64,000 nucleotides of DNA from the NCBI RefSeq assembly GCF_000821085.1, contig NZ_CCXR01000002.1, positions 1-64,000 of the forward strand. The letters are read 5' to 3'. Position 1 is the first letter of the stretch. Every line of letters begins with the position of its first letter. This document shows positions 13,906 to 23,833 of the stretch, piece after piece. The position numbers and the translations under genes were made by a program. The DNA comes from Bacillus sp. B-jedd (GTDB lineage: Bacteria > Bacillota > Bacilli > Bacillales > Cytobacillaceae). The notes under the pieces were generated by a model. That model was not told the DNA's origin, did not search any database, and saw nothing but the letters and a program-made list of their open reading frames with translations.

Positions 13906-15468
13906 CTAATGCCTGTTCAACTTTTCAATTTCTTCAATCAACGCATTGATTTGGCTTTTTGACACTTCCTCCGATATTACATGCTGTTTCGACAAGTCCT
14001 CAATTGCGTCATGCTGTGTGTAAAGAGCAAGAAGACGAAGGTGGTCCTCCTGTTCTTTTGCCAAATCAGGGTGCTCGATGAACAGTTGTTCCAAGGAATT
14101 CCGGCATTCACTCAGCCTGCTGCTATAGTTGCTGAAATGAGCTTGATACAAAGGCTCCGGAACGAGCCCTCTCGACTTCCATAGCGGTAGCTTTTCGAGC
14201 ACAGCATTGTAGCCCTGGATTCTGCTGACGAGCGCCTCATATTCCTTCAATCCGCGGGAAACCGTACGGGCTTTGAATAAATCAACGACTTTGCCGATGG
14301 AAAGTCCCTGGACTACGAGCGAGAAAAAGACAACACAAAACGTGAGCAGGATAATGTCACTCCTGAAAGTGAAAGATGCTGGCAAGTTGAGGGCGAGGGC
14401 AATCGACAGGGATCCTTTCAGGCCTCCCCAGTTGAGGACATGGGCCCATCTCACGGGAAAGTTCCTCAAGAAGCCGACACTTGCAAAAACGGCGATGCTT
14501 CTAGCCGCCAAAACAAATACAATGGCGAGTGCTATCAGTTGCCATTTGCCACTGAAATCAATAATGGCGATTTCAAGCCCAACCATCAGGAAAACGAGCG
14601 CGTTGGCAAACAACGCGAGGCTTTCCAAAATGCTGTTAACAGCATGTCTCGTCGCCGGGCTCATCCCGATTTTCGCACCGTAATTCCCGTATATCAATCC
14701 GGCGGTAATGACCGAGATGACCCCGGATGCGTGGACGGATTCGGCAAAAAAGAATGAGGAGTAGGCCAGGAACACGGCAAATAAAATTTCGAGGGCGAAA
14801 TTCTCATAAAACTTCGTAATATAAGACATGGCAATGCCAAGCCCCGCCCCGATTAAAATCCCCAGCGTCAGTGATTTGAGAAAAATCCAGATGCCCATGC
14901 CGATGCCGGCTGCAGGGCCATTTTGCAAAAACTCACTGAAGTGAAAGGCGGCTATCGTATAAAGGACAAATGCAACCGCATCGTTAAAAAGCGATTCGCC
15001 TTCTATGACGATGGAAAGCTTTTTTTCGGCTCCCATCGTTTTGAAGATCGACAGGACGCTTACCGGGTCCGTCGCTCCCATCAACGCCCCGAAAACAAGG
15101 GCGGCCTGAAGCGGGACCGGAAGGAATGCCCAGGTTAGGAAGGAAACGATTAAAAAGGTCAAAAACGTTCCAAGGAAAGCGAGCAGAAGGATCGGCTTTT
15201 TATTTTCATGGAGATGGCTGTATCTTAATTTGAAGGCTGCTTCAAACAAGAGAGCTGGCAGGAAAATTTTAATGACGGCATCACGGAAAAATTCATCTTC
15301 TGTCACGGTCTTCTTGAACCCTTCAAGCCCTGGAAGATTGAAAATGCCGATGATGGCCCCCGCAATGACCAGAAAAATCGGATAGGGCTTCCGGACCTTG
15401 ATGGAAATTGCCGTCACTGCTATCGCCAGCCCTGCCAATAGCAGGATCACCAGTTCGAAATGATGCAT
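13906..15468 (-). CDS. NhaP-type (CPA1) sodium/proton antiporter
   Basis: 520 aa with about twelve membrane segments in residues 5-395 and a hydrophilic C-terminal tail of about 120 residues. The transport core ALMGATDPVSVLSIF and the EGESLFNDAVAFVLY motif (Asp pair of CPA1 exchangers) are clear. It exchanges Na+ or K+ for protons at the cytoplasmic membrane and supports pH and salt homeostasis. It has an AAGGAGCGG site and converges on yhzC. Ion specificity cannot be told from sequence. Confidence 0.92.
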   Translation of the reverse strand: MHHFELVILLLAGLAIAVTAISIKVRKPYPIFLVIAGAIIGIFNLPGLEGFKKTVTEDEFFRDAVIKIFLPALLFEAAFKLRYSHLHENKKPILLLAFLGTFLTFLIVSFLTWAFLPVPLQAALVFGALMGATDPVSVLSIFKTMGAEKKLSIVIEGESLFNDAVAFVLYTIAAFHFSEFLQNGPAAGIGMGIWIFLKSLTLGILIGAGLGIAMSYITKFYENFALEILFAVFLAYSSFFFAESVHASGVISVITAGLIYGNYGAKIGMSPATRHAVNSILESLALFANALVFLMVGLEIAIIDFSGKWQLIALAIVFVLAARSIAVFASVGFLRNFPVRWAHVLNWGGLKGSLSIALALNLPASFTFRSDIILLTFCVVFFSLVVQGLSIGKVVDLFKARTVSRGLKEYEALVSRIQGYNAVLEKLPLWKSRGLVPEPLYQAHFSNYSSRLSECRNSLEQLFIEHPDLAKEQEDHLRLLALYTQHDAIEDLSKQHVISEEVSKSQINALIEEIEKLNRH

Positions 15469-15500
15469 AATACCGCTCCTTCTTCTGTTTGACTGTGAGG

Positions 15501-16169
15501 TTATTGGCTGTTCAATGGTTCGATTAGCTGCTTGTCTTCATTCTTGGCAGAGTTCACGAGTGTTGATACCTGATAAAATTCAATTTTTCCAGGAGGATAT
15601 GGATTCAGAAGCGACGTCAGCGCAAGCGGGTCGGTGACGGAGGGGTCAAGCCATATCTCCTGCTGTTCCGGCTCAAGAATAGCCGGCATCCTGTCGTGTA
15701 TGGCTGCGGTTTTTTCATTTGCCGCTGTCGTGATAATCGTACAGGAATAAACCGTCTTCCCATCCCTTTCCCAACGGTCGAATAGCCCGGCAAACATAAA
15801 CGGGGTCTTGTCTTCGTTTACGAACCGGTATGGCTGCTTCACGTTTCCTTCCCTTTTCCATTCAAAATAACCGTTCGCCGGAATGAGGCATCTCTTTGAC
15901 TTTAAAGGCTGCCGAAAGCTGGCCTTCTCATGGACCGTTTCCGCACGCGCATTCATCATTTTATACCCAATTTTCTCATTGTCAGCCCAAAACGGGATCA
16001 AACCCCAGCGGAGCATGCCCCCCGCCCGCCTGCCTTCATGGTTGGCTATCGCAAGGATATCCGTGCCAGGAGCGATATTGTACCTCGGATCAAGCTCCCC
16101 ATCAAACTCAAACTGATACTGCCTCATCAGCTCATAAACATCTGTAATCAGCGAAAATCTTCCGCACAT
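15501..16169 (-). CDS. SRAP / HMCES (YedK) family DNA-protein crosslinker
   Basis: 222 aa from the ATG that places Cys at position 2 (MCGRFSLITD); longer starts are rejected because this cysteine must become the N-terminus after Met removal. It has the AGGGGAGGGG site at suitable spacing. The other active-site elements are Asn in MNARAET, Glu in GYFEWK and His in HDRMP. The family covalently traps abasic sites in single-stranded DNA, protecting replication forks. The substrate-binding GLIPFW segment is also present. Confidence 0.93.
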   Translation of the reverse strand: MCGRFSLITDVYELMRQYQFEFDGELDPRYNIAPGTDILAIANHEGRRAGGMLRWGLIPFWADNEKIGYKMMNARAETVHEKASFRQPLKSKRCLIPANGYFEWKREGNVKQPYRFVNEDKTPFMFAGLFDRWERDGKTVYSCTIITTAANEKTAAIHDRMPAILEPEQQEIWLDPSVTDPLALTSLLNPYPPGKIEFYQVSTLVNSAKNEDKQLIEPLNSQ

Positions 16170-16310
16170 CGGCATCCCCTCCCCTTTCTGTTGGCAAAAG
16201 TTTAACATGAAAGGGCCCGAAAACAAATATTGCCGCCCCTGATACTTGAAAGAGGGACGGGATTCAAGTTGGGGGAAAACCCGATAATCCGGACGGGTTT
16301 CCTTGAAAAG

Positions 16311-16334
16311 CAAAAAGGCCGGAAGACCGGCCCC
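16311..16334 (-). terminator. Terminator after the LysM/M14 gene
   Basis: GGCCGG-AAGA-CCGGCC with a run of five A on the plus strand, that is a T-run for the minus transcript. Confidence 0.8.
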
Positions 16335-16340
16335 ACTTCA

Positions 16341-17531
16341 TCAACTATATAGGCCCGCAAGGAATATCCCCAGTGCCTCCTCGTAAATGCGATCAAACTG
16401 TGTAAGCGGAAGCGGGTTGACCCCCGCGCCTAGTTCAACCGTAAAGCCCGGCCTGCGCCAGTCCTGAATAAACCAATCCTTGTAGCCGGCATAGCTTTCA
16501 ATCGTTTTCACCGGCTCATAGCCGCTTACCCTTGCGAACTCTCTGACAAGCCTTTCAGATTCAGGGGGCTCTTGGTTTTCAAATCCCCAATAAATGACCT
16601 GCCCTTGAGTATGGAAGGCCAGGACTCTGGCAAAATCCCTTCTTCTCGTCAGGTTCGCCATCGCAATCGCTTCCGGTTCGGACAGGGGCCGCTCCCCTCC
16701 GTAATCCCGCGGCCCGGGAACTTTCGGATTGCGCGCCCTTTCCAGTTCCCATTTCGCCGGGAATTGGTCATTCAGGTCGACCCCTCTTATATTTGCCTTC
16801 CATCCCGAGAAATCGGTGCTTCCTTTGTTCCAGGCCACCACTCTTGCCCGCCATGGATCGTTTGCCGGGAGGCCATTGATGACAAGGTGGACACCATCCG
16901 GGTTCACCATAGGCACCAAGGAAAGCGTTGTCTGCCCGTAGTAAGGGATCATGGACCTGCCGCGTATCGGTGTCTGGTTTGTCAGTGACAACAAGTAATC
17001 ATTCAGGAAAGTCATTAGAACCGGTGTCGTAATCCATTCATTCGCATGGAAAGATCCGTTATAGTGGACTCTCTTGTTCCCTCTGCCAATCAAGACTTCT
17101 GGTATATTCCTTCCGACAACGGACGTCCCTATTGAAACTGCCTGCAAAAATGGATACACATTCTGCAGCCTTTGCAAATCGTTCATCATCAGCCGATGGT
17201 CATAGTTCTGCCTGCCCTGCACAAGCCTCCATGTGATTCTAAGTGGAACCTGGATCATCTGGCCAACCCGAATACGGGATGGATTAATTGCTGGGTTAAG
17301 TAAAAGCAGCGCATCGAGTTGAAGATTTCTTGACTGGGCGATTTGCCACAGTGTATCCCCCGGCCTGATTTGATAACTAGTAGCAACAAATCCTGGCAGT
17401 TGAATCCTTTGACCTATTGTTATGGCATTCGGGCTTATTCCCCTGTTCGAATCAATAATCAGCTGAAGCGGGATTCTAAATAACTGGCTGTAATACCAAA
17501 AAGAATCACCCCTCCTGACTGTAACCTCCAT
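16341..17531 (-). CDS. LysM-M14 gamma-D-glutamyl-L-diamino acid endopeptidase
   Basis: 396 aa from the ATG at 17531. Two LysM domains are present (residues 1-45, VTVRRGDSFWYYSQLF, and about 46-95, YQIRPGDTLWQIAQ), followed by an M14 zinc carboxypeptidase domain. Zinc ligands appear as His and Glu in YNGSFHANEW and a later His in VLAFHTQGQ; the catalytic Glu is in FTVELG near the C-terminus. It resembles B. subtilis YqgT and endopeptidase I of B. sphaericus, which cut gamma-D-Glu-diamino acid bonds in peptidoglycan, often in the spore. There is no signal peptide, consistent with mother-cell deposition or nonclassical targeting. Confidence 0.9.
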   Translation of the reverse strand: MEVTVRRGDSFWYYSQLFRIPLQLIIDSNRGISPNAITIGQRIQLPGFVATSYQIRPGDTLWQIAQSRNLQLDALLLLNPAINPSRIRVGQMIQVPLRITWRLVQGRQNYDHRLMMNDLQRLQNVYPFLQAVSIGTSVVGRNIPEVLIGRGNKRVHYNGSFHANEWITTPVLMTFLNDYLLSLTNQTPIRGRSMIPYYGQTTLSLVPMVNPDGVHLVINGLPANDPWRARVVAWNKGSTDFSGWKANIRGVDLNDQFPAKWELERARNPKVPGPRDYGGERPLSEPEAIAMANLTRRRDFARVLAFHTQGQVIYWGFENQEPPESERLVREFARVSGYEPVKTIESYAGYKDWFIQDWRRPGFTVELGAGVNPLPLTQFDRIYEEALGIFLAGLYS

Positions 17532-17697
17532 TCCCTCACCACCCATATAAAATGGCATTCAACAAACTATATGAGAAAGCCGCTTTTTATATCACCGGGC
17601 AAGGGGATAGCCAGAAGCACCGGGGCCGCGTTTTTACTGGAGTTCACCAAGACTTTTTCACCACTCGGATGAAGCAGTGGAACCGTCCCCTTGCTCC

Positions 17698-17730
17698 ATA
17701 AAAAAGGCCGGCATTAGGCGCCGGCTCTTT
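17698..17730 (-). terminator. Terminator after the M48 protease gene
   Basis: GCCGGC-ATTAGGC-GCCGGC with the A-run on the plus strand giving a U-run for the minus transcript ending at 17734. Confidence 0.85.
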
Positions 17731-17733
17731 TGT

Positions 17734-19008
17734 TCAGTCTTTGCGATGCTTGATTTCGTATTCTTCAAGCATGGTGATCCGTTCGAGCATGGTTGGGTGT
17801 CCGTAGCGGAACTGTTTGACAAGGTACGGAGGGTTGACTTGGCTGAGCCCCGAGCGCGTCAGTTCTTGGAAGCTTCCGATTCCCGCCTGAGGGTTTTTGG
17901 TCATGTTGATGGCGTAGGTGTCGGCCCTTGCCTCCTGGTAGCGTGAAACAGCATTGGACAGCGGGCTGGACAGGAACATCAGCATGGATAAAAGGAGTAA
18001 AATTAGCGGCAGGCTCCGGATATCGACACGGTCAGGCACCTTAAGTTCCCGGCCCCACTTTTGAAGGGCATATTGCATGAATAGATGGACTAAATACAGC
18101 CCGGCAAGCGACAACAGCAAGTACCCCGCTATCCCTTTATACAAATGCTTTTCTACATAGTGGCCCATTTCATGCGCCATGATGAATAAAATTTGGTCGT
18201 CGGTCAGCTTGTTTAGCGTTGTATCCCAAAGGACGATCCGTGAGTTCGTTCCAATTCCGGTCACATATGCATTCATGGCATTTGTTTTTTCCGCCATGTT
18301 CACCTCGAAAACATGCTCGGCAGGAATCTTGGCTTTGCTCGCCATATCGAGGATCTTTGCTTCAAGCTCCTTGTTTTTAAGCGGATAGAAATCATTGTAC
18401 AAAGGATCGATGAGGACCGGCTGGACGAACATCATGAACAGCGTGAACGGAATGGACAGCAGCCAGGCGAACAGCCACCACCGTTTCGGGCTCTTTTTCA
18501 AAAGATAATAAAGCACAGGGACAATGATCAGGAGCGTGCCGTAATTTATCCAGAAATCAATCAACTCATCTTTCATCCATGATGGGAAAGTTTGCGTGGA
18601 AATATTGTACGTTTTTGATAACGAATAACTTATTAATCCGAGCGGGAGGGCGGCGAGATATCCGGCAAAAGAAAACCAGAATAAATATATCGGCGTCCTT
18701 AAAACCCTTCTTTTTGTTGCCTGCTCGGCCCATTTTTTAAAACAGCTATTCAACCCCGTCAGCATAATGAGAATGTAAAACAGCCACTCCCATGGAGCAG
18801 ACAGGAAGAAGAGCAGATTTCTCGTTTTCGAATACTCCTCTGAAAGATCCAGTTCCCTGCCGTTCAGGAATGTTGCGGGATCCGCGCTTGTCCCCTGGTA
18901 TTCAAACGGAAGAGCAGTGCTCGAGAAATTGAATAAATACCAATAAAAGAAAAGCCCGTAGAGCGCAAAAGCCAGGATTGCGAAAACCCCCATCTTCCTT
19001 GCCATCAT
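17734..19008 (-). CDS. yhfN: M48 (Ste24/CAAX prenyl protease 1-type) membrane metalloprotease
   Basis: 424 aa with about seven membrane segments. The zinc motif HEMGHYVEKH is near residue 280 and the third ligand Glu is in EARADTYAI near residue 355, both as in Ste24-type proteases. It matches the length and layout of B. subtilis YhfN. The natural bacterial substrates are not known; membrane protein quality control is the usual proposal. The AAGGAGG site precedes the ATG directly. Confidence 0.9.
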   Translation of the reverse strand: MMARKMGVFAILAFALYGLFFYWYLFNFSSTALPFEYQGTSADPATFLNGRELDLSEEYSKTRNLLFFLSAPWEWLFYILIMLTGLNSCFKKWAEQATKRRVLRTPIYLFWFSFAGYLAALPLGLISYSLSKTYNISTQTFPSWMKDELIDFWINYGTLLIIVPVLYYLLKKSPKRWWLFAWLLSIPFTLFMMFVQPVLIDPLYNDFYPLKNKELEAKILDMASKAKIPAEHVFEVNMAEKTNAMNAYVTGIGTNSRIVLWDTTLNKLTDDQILFIMAHEMGHYVEKHLYKGIAGYLLLSLAGLYLVHLFMQYALQKWGRELKVPDRVDIRSLPLILLLLSMLMFLSSPLSNAVSRYQEARADTYAINMTKNPQAGIGSFQELTRSGLSQVNPPYLVKQFRYGHPTMLERITMLEEYEIKHRKD

Positions 19009-19146
19009 TTGTCCTCCTTTTTGTACAGCCTCTCTCTTATTAGTTTAGTAAAAAAACGGATATTTAGAACATCACTCATGGCGGCTGGAGCCGAAAATAT
19101 CACCCAGCTGGATAAGCCGCTGTACGGCCTAAAGGGCTTTTGCACA

Positions 19147-19174
19147 AAGAAGCCGGCACGAAAAGTACCGGCCT
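19147..19174 (-). terminator. Terminator after azlD
   Basis: GCCGG-CACGAAAAGTA-CCGGC; for the minus transcript the T-rich tail is CTTCTTTG. Confidence 0.65.
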
Positions 19175-19177
19175 TGT

Positions 19178-19483
19178 TTAGAATATCCCTGAAAAAACCG
19201 TTAAAACCGCTATGGAACCGAGGACGACAATAATGACGTTCGCCCCGAGGAAGGCAGCGATGAAGGCGGCCGATGCGCCGATCAGTCCATACCGGATATC
19301 TTCATGGATAAAGAGAATGCCCGGAAAGATGAGCGCGCCTAAAGTCGCATAAGGGACATTTTTCAGGACCCCCTGCAAAAACGGCGGCAGTTCCTTGCCT
19401 TTGAAAAGGACGAAAGGCAGCATTCTCGGCAAATAAGTGACGATGCCCATGCCAATAATCATCCAGATGATTTCACTCCGCAT
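19178..19483 (-). CDS. azlD: AzlD-type branched-chain amino acid exporter subunit
   Basis: 101 aa with four membrane segments; YLPRMLPFVLFKGKELP is the typical AzlD loop. It overlaps azlC by 11 bases on the same strand, as in other azlCD pairs. Together they export branched-chain amino acids and their analogues. Confidence 0.92.
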   Translation of the reverse strand: MRSEIIWMIIGMGIVTYLPRMLPFVLFKGKELPPFLQGVLKNVPYATLGALIFPGILFIHEDIRYGLIGASAAFIAAFLGANVIIVVLGSIAVLTVFSGIF

Positions 19484-20207
19484 CTCCGGCCACCTTCCTT
19501 TCCTTCACATATACAACTGCTTCGGCAATGATTGCGGCCAATAATGTCGCGGCGACAATCGCCCAGCCCGCCTCAAGAATCTTCCCAAACGTAAAGATCG
19601 TATTGAAGGCAGCCGCCATGGCCGCGAGGTAAATCGCCTTGGCGCTCTTTTTCATCGATGGGACCAAAAGGCCGATGAACATGGCATACAATGCAACCGC
19701 CATGCTCTCCTGCAGTGTTTTCGGCAGGTTCGCGCCAATCAGGTGGCCGATGCCAGAAAAGATGACCCAGCTTGAATAAGACATGAGGACGAGGCCGAAC
19801 ATGTAGCCAGGCCTGACCTCGCCTTCTTTAGTGGCGGCAACCGAAAACGTTTCGTCTGTCAGACCGAAGGAATAGGCCGCTTTCGCAGCCACGTCCCCGT
19901 CTGGTGCTTTTTCATTCAGCGAAGTCGCCATCAGAAAATGTCTGATATTCACAATAAAAGTTGTCAGGACTATTTCAAATACCCCTGTACCAAGGCTCAG
20001 CAAGCTGAGCGAAATATATTGGGACGCACCCGCAAAGACAATCAGGCTCATCATAATTGTTTCCCCAATTGAAAGTCCGGCTGATTTTGCCAAAAGCCCG
20101 AAAGTCAGGGCTATCGGAAAATAGCCAATTGCAATGCTGACGCCGGCTTGTGTGCCGGACTTGAAGTCTGACGCGGGAGAAATTTTCCCTGCCACTGTCT
20201 CCGCCAT
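19473..20207 (-). CDS. azlC: AzlC-type branched-chain amino acid exporter subunit
   Basis: 244 aa from the ATG at 20207 (GGGGGATT upstream). Membrane protein with the family pattern GVSIAIGYFPIALTFGLLAK near residue 20 and FGLTDETFSVA in the middle. It is the large partner of AzlD. The pair is divergent from murR, with no regulator of the Lrp/AzlB type beside it. Confidence 0.93.
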   Translation of the reverse strand: MAETVAGKISPASDFKSGTQAGVSIAIGYFPIALTFGLLAKSAGLSIGETIMMSLIVFAGASQYISLSLLSLGTGVFEIVLTTFIVNIRHFLMATSLNEKAPDGDVAAKAAYSFGLTDETFSVAATKEGEVRPGYMFGLVLMSYSSWVIFSGIGHLIGANLPKTLQESMAVALYAMFIGLLVPSMKKSAKAIYLAAMAAAFNTIFTFGKILEAGWAIVAATLLAAIIAEAVVYVKERKVAGDAE

Positions 20208-20390
20208 TTCCAATCCCCCATTTCTTTTTATCTCTGTTAAAAGTAAGGGCCGAAGCCCGTTATAAACATACATTTTACCAAATTTTCAGCAAATGGACAC
20301 TAACTTTTTAACTGCCTACATTTTTTTGAACATTGCCTTTGGACAATTTTCCCACTATGATAAATGTAGCTTATAAGCTGGGAGCTGGAA

Positions 20391-21242
20391 ATGATGAATC
20401 CACTTTTAACTAGAATCGAGCGGGAATTGGACAATCTGTCCGATGCCGAACGGATTATTGGCCAATATATTATTGAGCACCCCCAATTTGTCCCGAATAT
20501 GACAACGAAGGACTTATCAAAGAAGACCGGGGTCAGTGAATCGAGTGTCGTCAGGTTCTGCAAATCGATCGGGATTGGCAGCTTTAAATCGTTCAAGCTG
20601 GAGCTGGCAAAACAAAATGCGACTGCCGGGCCGAATCTGACCGATTTTTCAATTTTGCAGCAAAAAGACTCCCCGTATGATTTGTTTCATCGGGTCACTT
20701 ATACGAATAAAGCAGCGATTGAATCCTCGCTTGCTTCACTGGACAGAAAAGAATTGGAACGGGCGGTCGAAGCCTTCCTCAATGCATCAAGACTCATTTT
20801 CTTCGGTGTCGGGGGATCAGCGACCCCCGCCCTTGACGCCCATTATAAATTTTCCAAACTGGGCTATAATTCCGTGGTGGCGCATGATTTCCATTACTTG
20901 CTGTCATTGATTCCGTATCTTACTCCAAAGGATATCTTTGTCGCCATATCGATGTCAGGGAAAACAAAAGACGTCCTTGAACTTGCCGGTTTTGCAAAAA
21001 AGAAAGGCGCCATCGTCATCGCCATCACAAATCTTGATAAATCACCGCTCTATAAGATGGCATCCATCCGCCTTTGCACTCCCGCGGTCGAACAAGACTT
21101 CCGGGTCGGAACTATTTCTTCCCGCATGACGCAGCTGAACATAATCGACGCCCTATATTTAAGTGTTTTCAACCAGGTTGGTGAAAAAGTTGTTGAACAA
21201 TATCACCAGGCCAGGCAGGAAGTTATGAAATTAAGGCGTTGA
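20391..21242 (+). CDS. murR: MurR, RpiR-family regulator of MurNAc catabolism
   Basis: 283 aa. The N-terminal RpiR helix-turn-helix is MTTKDLSKKTGVSESSVVRF, and a C-terminal SIS sugar-isomerase-like domain follows (FFGVGGSATPALDAHYKF, ISMSGKTKDVLEL). It probably senses MurNAc-6-phosphate and represses the adjacent murQ-murP-mupG genes. It is transcribed in the same direction but separated by a terminator and a 300-base promoter region, so it is regulated apart from its targets. Confidence 0.9.
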   Translation: MMNPLLTRIERELDNLSDAERIIGQYIIEHPQFVPNMTTKDLSKKTGVSESSVVRFCKSIGIGSFKSFKLELAKQNATAGPNLTDFSILQQKDSPYDLFHRVTYTNKAAIESSLASLDRKELERAVEAFLNASRLIFFGVGGSATPALDAHYKFSKLGYNSVVAHDFHYLLSLIPYLTPKDIFVAISMSGKTKDVLELAGFAKKKGAIVIAITNLDKSPLYKMASIRLCTPAVEQDFRVGTISSRMTQLNIIDALYLSVFNQVGEKVVEQYHQARQEVMKLRR

Positions 21243-21257
21243 CGTTCGAACATCAGA

Positions 21258-21288
21258 CCCCCGCCCTTTCCGGCGGGTGTTTTCATTT
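21258..21288 (+). terminator. Terminator after murR
   Basis: CCCGCC-CTTTC-CGGCGGG followed by TGTTTTCATTTT; it lies 16 bases after the murR stop. Confidence 0.75.
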
Positions 21289-21455
21289 TCGCGCTGACCC
21301 TTCTGTTAATTGAAAAGATTATGTAGAAGAGAAACTCGTTTTCCGTGGCAAAAAAACTGGATATCAATGGCGCTTGAGTATATTGGACTAATTTTCGCCG
21401 GGATGGTCTGAACAGGCATTTTGTATCATAAAAATTTATTAAATATTTAAACAAA

Positions 21456-21516
21456 TGAAATTTATATTCAAGATTATACAAAATTATATTGACTTTAAAT
21501 TTCACCATAATAAAAT
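21456..21516 (+). promoter_or_regulatory. murQ promoter with candidate MurR operator
   Basis: TTGACT at 21489-21494 and TAAAAT at 21511-21516 form a promoter with a 16-base spacer. TGAAATTTA at 21456-21464 and its exact inverse TAAATTTCA at 21496-21504 form a 9-base inverted repeat; the second half lies in the promoter spacer. RpiR-family repressors bind such palindromic halves. Assignment to MurR is an inference from position. Confidence 0.55.
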
Positions 21517-21551
21517 AGAATTGTATCCAATTTCAAAAAAAGGATGGTTCT

Positions 21552-22436
21552 ATGCTTGATAAACTGACAACAGAAAAAAGGAACGACAGGACAATGGACC
21601 TGGATTTAATGTCTGTGAAAGAAATCCTTGAAACGATGAACAAGGAAGACCAGACCGTTCCCCTATCCGTCGCAGGAGAAATCCCGCAAATCGAAAAAGC
21701 GGTCACGAAGACCATTTCATCGTTCCGCCAAGGCGGGCGCCTGATTTATCTTGGAGCCGGGACAAGCGGGAGACTTGGGGTTCTTGATGCAGTCGAATGC
21801 GTACCGACATTCGGTTCCCAGCCGGAAATGGTACAGGGTTTTATAGCGGGTGGCATGAAAGCGTTCACAAAGGCTGTTGAAGGCGCGGAGGATGACGAAT
21901 TGCTCGGAGTCGAAGACTTAAAGGGTATTTCCGTCAATTCCAATGATACTGTCATAGGCATCGCAGCCAGCGGCAGGACTCCTTATGTGATTGGCGCTTT
22001 GAAATATGCAAGGACACAAGGGGCGACAACAGTCAGCATCAGCTGCAACAAGAATAGCGAAATCAGCAAATATGCCGAAATCGCCATTGAAGTCGAGACC
22101 GGGCCTGAAGTATTGACCGGATCGACAAGGCTGAAAGCCGGCACCGCCCAAAAGCTGGTCCTCAACATGATTTCAACAGCTTCGATGATTGGCATCGGCA
22201 AAGTGTACAAAAACCTCATGGTTGACGTTCAATCCACCAATAAGAAACTTGTGGAACGGTCCAAGCGCATCATCATGCAGGCAGCCGAAACCGATTATGA
22301 CACCGCAGCCGAGTATTATGAGAAGGCTGACCGGAATGTGAAGGCAGCGATCATCATGATCCTCCTCAATTGCTCGTATGAGGAAGCTGCCCAAAAGCTC
22401 GAGGAATCAAACGGATTCATTAGAAAGACCAAATAG
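21552..22436 (+). CDS. murQ: N-acetylmuramic acid 6-phosphate etherase
   Basis: 294 aa with AAAGGATGG before the ATG. It has the SIS fold signatures IYLGAGTSGRLGVLDAVEC near residue 58 and the family motif GPEVLTGSTRLKAGTAQK near residue 180. MurQ splits MurNAc-6-phosphate into GlcNAc-6-phosphate and D-lactate. It is the first gene of the recycling operon with murP 11 bases downstream. Confidence 0.96.
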   Translation: MLDKLTTEKRNDRTMDLDLMSVKEILETMNKEDQTVPLSVAGEIPQIEKAVTKTISSFRQGGRLIYLGAGTSGRLGVLDAVECVPTFGSQPEMVQGFIAGGMKAFTKAVEGAEDDELLGVEDLKGISVNSNDTVIGIAASGRTPYVIGALKYARTQGATTVSISCNKNSEISKYAEIAIEVETGPEVLTGSTRLKAGTAQKLVLNMISTASMIGIGKVYKNLMVDVQSTNKKLVERSKRIIMQAAETDYDTAAEYYEKADRNVKAAIIMILLNCSYEEAAQKLEESNGFIRKTK

Positions 22437-22447
22437 GAGGAATAAAA

Positions 22448-23821
22448 GTGAAAAAAGAACAACGCATGGCCAATGATATTCTTCAGCATATCGGCGGCAA
22501 GGACAATGTGAGAGGCGTGGCCCACTGTATGACCCGCCTTCGCCTCAGCTTGAAGGATGATTCCAAGGCGGATATCGCGGCACTGAAAAATATCGACGGT
22601 GTGATGGGCGTGGTCGAGGATGACAATCTGCAAATCGTTGTCGGCCCAGGTACAGTGAACAAAGTTGCCGCAGAAATGAGTACGCTTACGGGACTTCGTG
22701 TCGGAGAAGAAGCAAATGCCGATGATCTGACACTAGAAGAAAGAGCGGCCCTGAATCACTCGAAGGTCAAAAAGAAAAACAATACGCCAATAAAGAACCT
22801 GCTGCGCAGGATTGGAAGCATCTTCATTCCGCTTATTCCAGGTCTTGTTGCTTCGGGTCTCATTAACGGGGCAGTCAACTTCGCGAAAAACGCTGGCGTT
22901 GATCCTACACAAACATGGATGCAAATCCTTCTTGTCCTAGGCGGAGCGGTATTCGGATCGCTGGCAGTGCTTGTCGGCTGGAATACAGCAAGGGAATTCG
23001 GCGGAACACCGGTCCTTGGCGCGATTGCCGGTATTGTCCTGTTCAGCCCAGGCCTTGCGGAAATTAATGTATTTGGTGAAGCGCTCATACCAGGGCGAGG
23101 CGGCCTCTTTGGTGTCATTTTTGCCGCATGGCTCATGACTGTAGTTGAAAAACGAGTAAGGAATTTTGTTCCGAGTTCAGTTGATATTATCTTTACATCC
23201 CTTATTACGGTTTTAATTGTCGGATTCTTTTCACTGTTTGTCATCATGCCAGTCGCGGGCGTCCTTGCTGACGGTATCACTTCTGGATTGAAAGCGATTC
23301 TTGATGTTGGCGGCGTTGTCGCAGGTGCGATTCTTGCCGGATTCTTCCTGCCGCTCGTCATGGTCGGCCTGCATCACGGCTTGACACCGATTCACCTGGA
23401 GCTCATTAACTCCATTGGCAACACTCCGCTTCTTCCAATACTGGCAATGGCTGGTGCAGGCCAGGTTGGTGCGGCAATTGCTATTTTCACAAAAACAAAG
23501 AATAAGAGACTCCGCAACATCATCAAAGGTGGTCTCCCAGTTGGTTTCCTAGGCATCGGCGAACCGCTTCTTTACGGGGTTACCCTGCCGCTTGGACGCC
23601 CGTTCATCACAGCTTGTCTCGGCGGCGCCGTCGGCGGTGCGTTCCAGGCTGTCATGAAAACAGCCGCAGCAGCGGTCGGCGTATCCGGCCTGTCCCTGAC
23701 TCCGCTGATTGTTGAAAACAAGTTTATCTATTACTTAATCGGCATTGCCCTTGCTTACGTATTCGGCTTCATTTTCACTTACCTGTTTGGTTTCAAAGAG
23801 GAAATGGCGGATAATATTTAA
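22448..23821 (+). CDS. murP: PTS transporter for MurNAc sugars, EIIBC
   Basis: 457 aa from a GTG after AGGAGGAATAAAA. The N-terminal EIIB domain has its phosphorylated Cys in VAHCMTRLR near residue 29; the EIIC membrane domain covers residues 115-450 with GIGEPLLYGVTLPL near residue 365. No EIIA domain is attached, so an EIIA from another system must serve it. It imports and phosphorylates MurNAc or the MurNAc-GlcNAc disaccharide, which fits the downstream mupG. Confidence 0.93.
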   Translation: MKKEQRMANDILQHIGGKDNVRGVAHCMTRLRLSLKDDSKADIAALKNIDGVMGVVEDDNLQIVVGPGTVNKVAAEMSTLTGLRVGEEANADDLTLEERAALNHSKVKKKNNTPIKNLLRRIGSIFIPLIPGLVASGLINGAVNFAKNAGVDPTQTWMQILLVLGGAVFGSLAVLVGWNTAREFGGTPVLGAIAGIVLFSPGLAEINVFGEALIPGRGGLFGVIFAAWLMTVVEKRVRNFVPSSVDIIFTSLITVLIVGFFSLFVIMPVAGVLADGITSGLKAILDVGGVVAGAILAGFFLPLVMVGLHHGLTPIHLELINSIGNTPLLPILAMAGAGQVGAAIAIFTKTKNKRLRNIIKGGLPVGFLGIGEPLLYGVTLPLGRPFITACLGGAVGGAFQAVMKTAAAAVGVSGLSLTPLIVENKFIYYLIGIALAYVFGFIFTYLFGFKEEMADNI

Positions 23822-23833
23822 TAAATCCATAGG